Part shown: positions 17,194 through 25,810 of the stretch, in pieces
How the letters are laid out: every line of letters begins with the position of its first letter
How positions within the stretch are numbered: the stretch's first letter is position 1
Origin: Paulinella micropora
Taxonomy: Eukaryota; Cercozoa; Imbricatea; Euglyphida; Paulinellidae
NCBI GenBank assembly: GCA_019918135.1
Contig: WBZZ01002847.1
Span: forward strand, 124,001-188,000
Length of the DNA stretch: 64,000 nt
Reading direction: 5' to 3'
The notes under the pieces: model-generated
Databases searched by the model: none
Seen by the model: the letters and a program-made list of their open reading frames with translations, nothing else
What the model was told of the DNA's origin: nothing
Made by a program: the position numbers and the translations under genes

Positions 17194-19291
17194 ATGGGCA
17201 GGAAACGCCTCCGAGAAACAGCAAGCCCCCCTTCCAGCTCGCACCAGCGGTCTAGACAGCAAAAAAGGCACAAGGCAGGGCAGCCCCCCAGCCCCGACCC
17301 GCCTCCTGCAGGGGGGTGTGGGGGGCAGCATGCCCCCCAGGGGTGTGGGGGGCAGCATGCCCCCCAGGGGTGTGGGGGCAGCATGCCCCCAGGGGTGTGG
17401 GGGGCAGCATGCCCCCCAGGGGTGTGGGGGGCATGCTGCCCCCCAGCAGCCCTCCAGCCCGCGCCAGCGGGCTGTGCAGCGTTGGGACTTGATCGGAGCG
17501 ATGTTGGCGGAGCTGGAGCCGGCGGGCGCGTTGGCGCTGGGTTTGACGTGTCGCGAGGCGGCCAGGACAGTGGCGAAGGCAGCGGCTTCGCGCTTGTTGG
17601 GCGAGCTGGTGCAGGCGCTGTGCAGGCATGACGCGGAGTGCAGCAGGCCAGTGCGCTTGCGCGACTGGGCCGTCCAGGGTACCCCTCGCGGAAGGGTGGG
17701 AGAGCGCATGCTGCGCTTGCTGCGTGCACTGCCGGATTTCCGCGAAGGCGACGGCCTGGTGTGCGCCGGGCTAGAGCCTGGGGAGTGGCTTTTAATCTGT
17801 GTGGACGGCATGGCAACCGGGGCCGCTGAGGAGTTGGCGCAGCTGTTCCGGACCAGACTCCTGCCGAGGCTGCGGCGTCACGGTCGCTTTGATTTCACGG
17901 GAGAACTGGCGAACAGGAGCACGAGACTGCTGCTAAGGCTGCTAGCCCCCCGGGCGACACACCTGCGGCTGAAAGCGGACCCTTTTACCGCAAGCGGCTC
18001 TGCGCGGCTGAAGAGGGTGCTGGCCTCGGCCGGCCAGCTGCAGAGTCTGGACCTGCTGCACAGGCAGGAGCCCGCGCCCGCTTGGCTCCGCATGTTGCCT
18101 ACGACCCTGCGCGAGCTGACGCTGTACAGCCAACAGGCGCTGCTCCAGCCCACCGACACCTTCCGCCCGTGCCTCGGCTGCGAGGAATGTCAGTGGGAGC
18201 CAGTGGACTTCTGGGTGACGCACCCCGCGCTGTCTACCTTAGTCTTGCGGAACTACGAGGACACGCCGCCGCAGCTGTTGCGCGGCTCGCCACAGCTGAG
18301 ACGTCTAGAATTGAAAGGTTGCGCGCTCCTGTCCTTGCCCGAGACTTGGCGCCCCGACTGTCCAGGGCTCGAGTGCCTCAAGGTTTACAACTGCCGCAGC
18401 TATTCGCCCAAGCTGTGGGACGCCGTCCTCCAGCTCGTGCAGCTCGCGGCCGCCTCGCTCCAAACTGTTGAGCTCTCTTGCCACGGGGAGCAGCCGGGGC
18501 GCTCCCCGGAGCTGCTAGCGGCGCTCGCCAAGTGCCCCAGCCTTACCAGACTAGTGCTGGACCTGGACCTGGAACAGCTGCGACACGGCGTCGCGCCCCG
18601 GCTGACGGCCCCACAGCTGGCTCACCTAGCCGTGCGCGTCCCCGCCCAGCGCGACGACCCCTACACGTTCGTGTCCGACCTGCAGCTCCTCGCCCCCCAT
18701 ACGGACTTGCGGTCGCTGGGCCTCATAATCCCGGCGACCGGGAGAATCAGCGCGCAAGACGACCCCAGCATCCTCGCGCCCAACCTAGCCAGACTCTCCT
18801 TGCACTGCGGCTCAGAACTAGACTCCGACTTCTTGCTGCCGCTCCTCGCGCTGCCCCACTTGCAAGAGCTTAACTTCAGGGGCGTGCTAGCCCCCGGCCC
18901 AGGGAGGAGGCGGGCTCTCCGCCTGTTTGCGCGCAGCCACCTGTTGCAGACACTCCGTTTACAAATCCCGCCCTTCTCTGCCACCACTAACCCCCGCACC
19001 CTCCGCGACTGGGAAAGGGTTTTGCGCAAGGGCTTCCCCGCCCTCACTTCGTTGCTCCTTGCCACAAACCCCTCCGGAATAGCAAACCTGTCGTCCGGCG
19101 CTCGTTCGCTATCCCGCATCCTCACCGGCATCGCCACTCAGCGCCGCCGCAGAAACCTCCCCGCGCTCACCCTCACTTCTAGCAGCCTCTCCGGACTCCT
19201 CGACAGGCGCCTGTCCAGACTTCTCGCCCTCCGCGGCTGGTGCCGACTCATTTGCCAACACCAATCCTTCGCCTGTGAGTTCAGCTGGTGA
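17194..19291 (+). CDS. F-box/leucine-rich-repeat protein (split by a repeat array)
   Basis: From the ATG at 17194 a basic leader with a nuclear-signal-like RQQKRHK is read in one frame. After the array at 17311-17444 a different frame continues to 19291. A GT-AG intron 17316-17457 (142 bases) would join them in frame (651 residues). A start at the ATG 17330, inside the array, is the alternative. The first folded part, DLIGAMLAELEPAGALALGL then TCREAARTV, resembles an F-box helix bundle, the SKP1-binding motif. The rest, about 550 residues, is leucine-rich repeats with LxxLxL and LRxL spacing. With SKP1 encoded at 51054, a substrate-receptor role in a cullin-RING ubiquitin ligase is likely. 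Confidence 0.7.
17311..17444. repeat. Tandem 27-base palindromic repeat array
   Basis: About five units around 'ggggggcagcatgcccccca' with GTGTGG between them. Most units are 27 bases and keep frame; the third is 25 bases, one G and one C shorter. That difference alone shifts the frame by the amount separating the 17194 leader from the downstream LRR frame. Confidence 0.8.
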
Positions 19292-19759
19292 ACTGTGGTC
19301 CCGCCACGGCCGCCCCAGGCTTGCAGCCTCAAGCTGCCGACTTGGCCCACAAAGAAGCAGAACAAAACGCTGAAGCACAAGATCTGCAGCAACAACCGTC
19401 GTCTACGAGGGGCGGAGGTTCACAGGGCCCTGTCTAGGGCCCGGCGACGTCGGCGAAGCCCCTGCTTGAGCAGTAGCAAAGGACCGCTGCTGAGGCAAAC
19501 CAGTTTATTATCATTTTTTCTTTAAATTAAAAACAATTTTTCTTTTTTTTGTGTGTACTCTAGGGGGGAGGGGCAAGGCATGCTCCGCCACAAGGTCATG
19601 TTTTTTGCAAAAAACTGGCTCCGAGAACGCTAGAGGCACGGGGCGCCCCCCCCCCCCCTCCCTTCGCTCTCTCCCCTGCTTCTCTCTCCTCGCGCCTCTC
19701 CCATGCTTCTCTCTCTCCCCCCTCCCTCCCTGCCTCTTTCCCGACAAAAACACCGCGAG
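19292..19759. other. Intergenic region with polyadenylation-like signal and GGCGCC element
   Basis: The first 230 bases are GC-rich without a supported gene. 'tttaaattaaaaac' at about 19522-19536 can end the F-box gene transcript. A GGGGCGCC/C13 element at 19639-19658 and a C/T-rich stretch lead to the start at 19760. Confidence 0.5.
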
Positions 19760-20491
19760 ATGAATTCGCAGGCAGAGCCCGCCGGCGAATCCAGTGCGGC
19801 TCGCCTTTTCAAGAGCAGGTACGGAGCAGAGGGCGCCACGGTCCCCATGCCCCCCTCAGGCGCGCGGCTGTGCCTACGAGCGAGAGGCCGGCTGAGCGTG
19901 CTCAGCCCGTCTCAGTTTGGGCCAGAGTGGCTTCCCGCCTGCGAACGCTGTTTTACCCTCGGCGAGTGCGCGAGCCTCGCGGAGGCGGAACCGTGGGCCG
20001 ATGACGATGGACACTTTAGGCTGTGTGCGCTGCACGCGCGCCGGGTGGAAAGAAAGCGCGAGTACCGGCGTGGCAGGCGCGCGCGTCGCAAGAAAAGGCG
20101 TCGTTTGCGCCCTCCAAGCCCAGCGGGGGCTGGGGCGGGGGGGCAGACCCCGCCGACGCGGCAGGCCGCGCCGGCCATTGCACTGTGGTTCAAACGCCTA
20201 GCCGAAGCGGAGCCCTACGTAGAGCAAAAGCCGGGCATCAAGATGTTGCAGCGTTTTGGTGCAGCTTTCAAGGTCGTGGAGGAACACAAGCTTGTCTTCC
20301 GAGAGTGGAGGGCCGGGCAAGTCACAGATGACCGCGCCGCGTGTGAAGCGTGCTATGAACACGAAAACGTAGCCACGCTAGCGACTGTGCCCCGCCCCGG
20401 CTCCGCCTCGGCCTGGCCGACTCTGTGCGCACGACATGGGCCTGGCCGACTTCTGAAAGAGGGGGAGGGGGGAGTTGACTGCCTTTCGTAA
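19760..20491 (+). CDS. Zinc-site protein, paralogue of the N-terminal half of 25811
   Basis: 243 residues from the ATG at 19760. Two cysteine/histidine modules are visible: ACERCF followed after about 35 residues by LCALHARR, and ACEACYEHEN followed by LCARH near the C-terminus. A strongly basic stretch (RRGRRARRKKRRR) separates them. The segment LWFKRLAEAEPYVEQKPG and what follows match the protein at 25811 in order and spacing, with about half of residues identical. This copy has no C2H2 fingers and no nuclease-like tail. A nucleic-acid-binding role is likely from the basic stretch and zinc sites. Confidence 0.75.
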   Translation: MNSQAEPAGESSAARLFKSRYGAEGATVPMPPSGARLCLRARGRLSVLSPSQFGPEWLPACERCFTLGECASLAEAEPWADDDGHFRLCALHARRVERKREYRRGRRARRKKRRRLRPPSPAGAGAGGQTPPTRQAAPAIALWFKRLAEAEPYVEQKPGIKMLQRFGAAFKVVEEHKLVFREWRAGQVTDDRAACEACYEHENVATLATVPRPGSASAWPTLCARHGPGRLLKEGEGGVDCLS

Positions 20492-20567
20492 ACATGCAAA
20501 TTTAAATGGATTAAAAAAACTTGAACTGAGATTAATAACAATGAATCGGCGCAGGATTTTAATGAAA

Positions 20568-20891
20568 TTACTGAGTGCCGGCGCTGGCTCGAGTTGGATT
20601 AAGGATTTTCTGGATCGCGCCCCTGGCGCGGAACCGCGTGTCCACGGTGTCGACCAGGGAGGACTTGCAAGGCTTGGTTCCCTTCTTCTTTAATCTAGGC
20701 CGCAGTTCAACGATAAACCTGCGGTTGGCCGCGTTTGTACCAAAGGCTAACTGTATACAACGTGCCAGATTTAGCGCCACCTTATCAGGCACGCGATCTT
20801 GCTGCGTGACCTTGAAATCTAGGGGTGCAAACTCAAAATAGGATTTTTTACCATTCTGAACCAAAATCGGGAGAACAACACGCATCGTCAT
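20568..20891 (-). CDS. Small unknown protein, overlapping the upstream stop
   Basis: 107 residues from the ATG at 20891, with a basic C-terminal half. The start overlaps the stop of the upstream minus-strand gene as TGATG, so the two are likely on one transcript, either read by reinitiation or joined by a frame change. No family recognised. Confidence 0.5.
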   Translation of the reverse strand: MTMRVVLPILVQNGKKSYFEFAPLDFKVTQQDRVPDKVALNLARCIQLAFGTNAANRRFIVELRPRLKKKGTKPCKSSLVDTVDTRFRARGAIQKILNPTRASAGTQ

Positions 20892-21589
20892 CACGCCCGT
20901 CGCGTCAGCCCCAGCTTAAGCCCATGTATACTGTCGAAATCCTTCTCATCAACGCCGTACAGCTGGACCGTCAGGAGGGCGTCTTCGGCGCGGCCGCGCG
21001 CGGCAAATCCTTCGATAGTCATTGGTATCCATTCCGATCCTGTATCTGTAGTAGCAGGATTTTTCAGTGTTTCTGCTGAAGAGCCCTCCGTCGCAAAAAT
21101 CTGGGTCAGAACTGCACAGACTTCCATTGAAGGGCGCGTACCCTCTGGTGAGCTTTGGAGGGTGGGTCGTAATTCGAGAGTTTGTTGGTATAGACTGCCA
21201 TCAACCTGTGCAGAGAAACCAATCCTCTTGTAAAGTTCTAGACAGCCTCGCCAAACTTGCCGAGAAGGGCAGGCATGCGATTGCCAACAATACTGGCCAG
21301 TAAGTTTAGGGGCATGGTTGAATTCAGGCCCATACTGATAATCAGAGCAGAAGTCCCCCAAACACAAGCGGGGATGATCTGCTTCCTTGCCTTTTTTAAG
21401 CACGTAATAAACTTGCTGACTACTTCCTCCATCATTGGCTGATTCGGGCACATCTTCGTAGAGTGAAGTGTCCTGCCATTTTAACGGTTCTTTGACTCGG
21501 TACAATTCGACTGTGAGGAAAAAGACGTCGTACTTTTCCTCAGACCGGCGGGTGTCCTGCGTGCCCCCCCGCCAATCTCGTTCTGCCAT
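20891..21589 (-). CDS. Unknown protein, 232 residues
   Basis: ATG at 21589. The N- and C-terminal parts share a short motif (FFLTVELYRV near residue 30, LLTVQLYGV near residue 205), suggesting an internal duplication of a beta-rich domain. The codons are less GC-rich than in neighbouring plus-strand genes. No family recognised. It ends at TGA overlapping the next ATG. Confidence 0.6.
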   Translation of the reverse strand: MAERDWRGGTQDTRRSEEKYDVFFLTVELYRVKEPLKWQDTSLYEDVPESANDGGSSQQVYYVLKKGKEADHPRLCLGDFCSDYQYGPEFNHAPKLTGQYCWQSHACPSRQVWRGCLELYKRIGFSAQVDGSLYQQTLELRPTLQSSPEGTRPSMEVCAVLTQIFATEGSSAETLKNPATTDTGSEWIPMTIEGFAARGRAEDALLTVQLYGVDEKDFDSIHGLKLGLTRRA

Positions 21590-21814
21590 TTGTAGGTGTA
21601 GTTTTAAGGAACAAAGACTCTTTGATCTTTTTCATTAAAGCAGCCCCCCCCCTCCTAGAGAAAGCAAAATTCTGCCCCCCCCCCCCTCTCCTCTCCCCTT
21701 CTCCTTTCCCTCGCCCTCCCCATCCCGGCGGCTTGCAACTTGCTGTTGCTAAGTATTGTATTCATAGCAAAAGAAAGGAAATCGAGTGGCCAGAGTTTGT
21801 ATTGGGCCGGGACG

Positions 21815-23908
21815 ATGGCACTGTCTGCACAAACGGTGCTGCCTTGTGCAGACAGCACCCGCTTGATTAGGGAGTTTCTTGGGTTCGAAGAAAACACGGT
21901 TCTCAGAGGCGTCGGTCGTCGTACCTGGCTCGGGGAATACCTCCAACCAATGGTTGGCGGGGGGGCCAATGAGCTTCTGGCGCGCATTTGCGCGGCTAAG
22001 GTACGCGCCGTGGAGAAGCACGAGGTGAAGGAGGGAGAGGCCCCAGCTCGCGCCGCGGAAGAAGAGCACGAGCTGGAGGAGATTGCAAGAGCAGTGCGAC
22101 AAGAAAGCAAGGACGCTGTGACCAACATCGTGTTTACAGACTTGTGGCGTCCAGGGCCTAACTTCGGCGGTTTGACCCGTGAAATGTACTGGGAGTCTTT
22201 GCAGAAGGCGGTCGGGCTCATCCGAGGCCGCGAGGACGGGGAACTGGAAAGGCTTGTTTTGTCGGCAAGCTCAGCGCGGGGTACTGCCGACTCAGCGATG
22301 CTGACCGAGGGCAGTTTCCCTTTGGAGGCCAGGTCCAATCTGTTCATAAAGCATCTGTGTCTGCACAACCTAACAATGTCGCTAGATCGGAATTATGGTC
22401 CTTTTACGCTACAAGATCTCGGGGTGAGACACCTCCGCTTGCTGCGGACCAGACTCCGGAGTACCCGCCGGGCGGTGTCTGTGTATGGCTGCCGCCAGCT
22501 CAAGACGTTTGTTTTCACCTCCGCCGGGCACGCGCCCCGCGGGTACTTAAATCTGAAGCTCGAGAATTGCAAGAGGCTGCAGCGTGTGGAGGTGGCGGGG
22601 CTGCCCCCACGGGACTGCGTGGACAACACGAGCATGTGGCTGGAGGTAAACGGCTCGGCCTCCCCGAAGAAGAAGAGGAAGTTGCATGTTGCTGTGGGGG
22701 GAGGCAAGGCGTATGTTCATGTGCACAATTGCGGCGCCAAAGAACTTTGCATCGAGCCTTGCACCAGGCAGGAGGTGCCGTTGAGCGACCTTTTTCTAAG
22801 TGTTGAGGGGGGTGGCGTGGAGAAAACGCGACTGAATCTCGGCCCGGAACAGACGGGGGGTGTTTCGGTGACCTTTGACCAGTTGGAAAAGCTTGAACGC
22901 GTAGCACTGACGACCTCCTCCTCCTCAGGCCTTGCTCTGACGGGTCTGTATCACACGGGCTTCTCCAGGTGTAACAAGCTAACGGAAGTCGAAACTCCAG
23001 CGCAAGTAGAATGCCAAGAATTCTATGCTTGGTTTTTAGGACCACTAGACAGTCTCCAGAAGGTTACCATGCCTCGCCACTGCACAGTCAAGGGCGGTTC
23101 GTACAAGGTAAAATTCTCCAAGTCTACGCAGCTCGAAGAGATCAATTTGCCAACCGAGCTGCAATCCAAAGGGCTGTTTATGCAAGCCCAGGGCCTGAAA
23201 AGCCTCCGCTCGCTTTTGCTGCCCGTTGGCTGGCAGATAAAAGGCTGCTACAGAGTGGATGTTAGCAATTGTTCACAGCTGGCAGAAATCAGCCTGGGCA
23301 AGCTCAGTCTCTCCGCGATTCTTTGGTCGTGGTATCTCGATCCAGGCGAACAAATGCATTCTCTCAACAGCGTGAGCATCAGTGTCGCTAGCTGTGCCAA
23401 ACTTGAGCGAATAGGCTGCTGCTGGCCACGGGGGCCAGACGACGACGACGACAAGGACTCTGCAGCAGCCCCGCGCGGGCCGCCACAGACTAACCTGCGC
23501 GGGCCGCCACAGCCGGGCTTCAAGCTGGAAATCAAGGGTTGCCCAGAACTCAGAGAAATCTGCTTGAATGATCTTTTTCCAATTGACACCTCTAAGGGTA
23601 TGTGGCCGGCGCCGCTAAAAGAAATAACCATAGACATATCTTCTTGTCCGTTGCTAGAGAACATCCAACTGCCCGACAATCTGGTTGCAAACAAAGCAAC
23701 TCTGCGCTTCAGATCCTTGCCGGCTTGTAAAAGGCTAAGGATGCCCGCCGGTTGGGAAATCAAGAAAAGGACGAGAATAACTCTTGGTGCAATCCGCCGG
23801 GAGTGCATTGAGTTGGAGCAGAACTCTGACTACGCACGTCTGACCTTTACCGACCGAGGTGATACAGAAGAAGAAGAAGAGGAACAGCAAGAGGAAGAAG
23901 AAGAATAA
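21815..23908 (+). CDS. Leucine-rich-repeat protein, possible F-box-like N-terminus
   Basis: 697 residues from the ATG at 21815 (the frame is open from 21740). The N-terminal 40 residues (TRLIREFLGFEENTVLRGVG) are short and helical and could be a divergent F-box. From about residue 170 on, irregular leucine-rich repeats of the C-x-x-L type follow (CKRLQRVEV, CNKLTEVE, CSQLAEISL, CPELREICL, CPLLENIQL). The protein ends in an acidic E-rich tail. It resembles the LRR proteins at 17194 and 34451 in design but not closely in sequence. A likely substrate-recognition protein; the ubiquitin link is inferred. Confidence 0.7.
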   Translation: MALSAQTVLPCADSTRLIREFLGFEENTVLRGVGRRTWLGEYLQPMVGGGANELLARICAAKVRAVEKHEVKEGEAPARAAEEEHELEEIARAVRQESKDAVTNIVFTDLWRPGPNFGGLTREMYWESLQKAVGLIRGREDGELERLVLSASSARGTADSAMLTEGSFPLEARSNLFIKHLCLHNLTMSLDRNYGPFTLQDLGVRHLRLLRTRLRSTRRAVSVYGCRQLKTFVFTSAGHAPRGYLNLKLENCKRLQRVEVAGLPPRDCVDNTSMWLEVNGSASPKKKRKLHVAVGGGKAYVHVHNCGAKELCIEPCTRQEVPLSDLFLSVEGGGVEKTRLNLGPEQTGGVSVTFDQLEKLERVALTTSSSSGLALTGLYHTGFSRCNKLTEVETPAQVECQEFYAWFLGPLDSLQKVTMPRHCTVKGGSYKVKFSKSTQLEEINLPTELQSKGLFMQAQGLKSLRSLLLPVGWQIKGCYRVDVSNCSQLAEISLGKLSLSAILWSWYLDPGEQMHSLNSVSISVASCAKLERIGCCWPRGPDDDDDKDSAAAPRGPPQTNLRGPPQPGFKLEIKGCPELREICLNDLFPIDTSKGMWPAPLKEITIDISSCPLLENIQLPDNLVANKATLRFRSLPACKRLRMPAGWEIKKRTRITLGAIRRECIELEQNSDYARLTFTDRGDTEEEEEEQQEEEEE

Positions 23909-23925
23909 AACATTTTATTAAAAGC
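23903..23925. terminator. Two-way polyadenylation signal overlapping a stop codon
   Basis: 'aataaaacattttattaaaa' carries AATAAA on the plus strand, overlapping the TAA stop at 23906-23908, and AATAAA on the minus strand (TTTATT). The plus gene 21815-23908 and the minus gene 24065-25397 converge here. Confidence 0.6.
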
Positions 23926-24064
23926 TTAGCAAAGCTAAATTTTAGCTAAAATCTAGAATCCCGCCACCTTATATTCACGGTAAAAACGACACCAGCCCCT
24001 TGGCCGCAAAACCATGCATCTTTTGCTCGCCCGCAGTCAGAGAGAGAGAGAGAGAGAGCGAGCA

Positions 24065-25397
24065 TCAAGCAGGGCTCGCAGCAGCCCGACGTCTGGCTGC
24101 TACAGAGTGCTGCCCCAACGGCGCGGGAGCGCCACGGCTTGCGGCTAGAAGGCGACACTCGTGCTTGTGCACCGGCCAGTCGCTTCGCTGGTGCTCAACT
24201 CCACAATAGACCTTCACGAGGCAGCGCGCGCATTTGTGCCCCACGCCAGCACAACCCCCCACAGCACACACCGCAAGACACGCTTCGCTCTCTAGGCCCT
24301 GGGCATGCATGCGGTACTCCGCGCAGATTGGGCCGCGCGGCCGCTGCAGCTGCACGCTGCAGCAACCACTCTCTGAGTCCCAGCGGCTCTGCTCACTCCC
24401 CCCCACGGGGATGTCCGTGGGGGACAGAAACTGCGTCGTCTGCGTAAACAGCACCGCATTGTCACCCGCGGCGTTCACGTCACCCGCGCCCGGCGGCTCT
24501 TGGACACCGAGCAGCAGCACGACCGCACTCTCGGGTTTGTAGTGCCGCACCGCGCGCAGTACCTGTGGGTACTCCATTTGCTTCAGCCTCGTCTCGTCTA
24601 AAAATGCCAGCATGTTGTCGGCCGCGCATGTCGACACTGGACCCGCCCCGCGGAGCGCACACCGCCGCTGCACAAACCACGCGCCGCGCATCCCCTTGTC
24701 CAACCAGGCCCGACGAGACTCCTGGAAAAGAAACGCCACGAGCGAACGGTGCCCTAGCAGGTGCCGAGCACAGCAGCACAGCTGCTGACGGGCCAGGGGC
24801 GCCCAAATAGCCTCGTGCCCCCGAGCCTTGCCCGCCCCCGCAACCGCAGGGGGGAGCGGCGCGCGCCCCGCCCCCGCACCCCGTGCACCCCGGCTCCGTC
24901 ACGACGGAGCCCACGTCAGCCTGAGGCTGGAGCGTGAACCTGCACACTCCCGCCTCGGCCTCGGGCTGCTTGCGCTCTCGGGCTAGAGGCAGCTCCACCC
25001 GCTCTGCACACGCCAACGCTTGCTGGATGGGGGGCACACGCTCTAGTTTATCTGACGCCATCAGCACAAGGCAAAACTGCCCCTGGCCCGGATCCAGTAC
25101 CTTAGCCCAGTGCAGTGCCTCGTCGTCTCCGCCCTTGACAAACACCCTGGTCAGCCTCGCTACCTCCATAAACAGCACCGGCTGCGGGGCGCCCGCAGCC
25201 GGTGGCTGTACATTGCGCATCCACACCCACGCCCCGCGCGAACGCGACTGTTGCCAGCGCCGGCACGACTCACGGGCCAGCGCGTCCACGAAATCCGGGT
25301 GCGATTGCACGTATTCCGTCATAGAATCCAACAAGTCATCTTGTTGCCGCTTCAAGCCCGTCTTGGAAAAGGCCTTTTTGCTCTTGCTCTTGCTCAT
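24065..25397 (-). CDS. MYND zinc-finger protein, one likely intron
   Basis: Starts at the ATG 25397 with a lysine/serine-rich leader. The first frame stays protein-like to about residue 165. It then switches to the frame that ends at 24065. A GT-AG intron at 24827-24905 (79 bases; donor at 24914 also possible) restores the frame. Near the C-terminus is a MYND finger: C-x4-C, C-x2-C, YCG, then H and C in DWPVHKHEC. MYND fingers bind proline-rich partners in transcription control. The downstream piece VSTCAADNMLAFLDETRLKQ looks folded. If there is no intron, a one-base change in a G/C-rich stretch would explain the switch. Confidence 0.65.
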
Positions 25398-25810
25398 CTG
25401 CTGTCTCTCTTTCTCTCCCCTTTTTTGCCCTAGCAGGCCTCCTGCTGGCTGCGCCCGAAAAACAGATTTGCACTGCACCCCCCTTCCCCCCCGCGCCCAA
25501 AAGGCTCCCCGAATCTGGGGGGGGGGCGCCCCCTCCCCCCCGGAGAGTTGGGGGGGCGCCCCCCCCCCCCTTTCCTCCTCTCTCTCTCTCTCATAATTAT
25601 CTTGAACAGTACTAGACACAAATCAAGAAAATAAAGTGGTGGTGTTGCGCAGGTGCGCGCCAAGGCGCACGAGGGGGAAGGGGAAGGAAAGATAGCTGCT
25701 GTAGGGGGAAGGGGGCGCCCCTCCTTATTTGCTGAGGTGCAAGTGGCGCCTCAAGAACGGCTGCCCAGGGGGGACAGAAACACCCACAGTCAAAAAAGAG
25801 TGAAAGGAGT
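25398..25810. other. Divergent promoter region with two GGCGCC elements
   Basis: Lies between the MYND gene (minus) and the zinc-finger gene (plus). Two G-run/GGCGCC/C-run elements at 25517-25540 and 25548-25570 sit side by side. A short (CT)n run follows, then an AATAAA at 25630. No gene seen. Confidence 0.5.

Noticed and set aside
17187-17816. Minus-strand proline/cysteine-rich frames opposite the F-box array
   Set aside because: They are mirror readings of the tandem repeat with no own start or signal.
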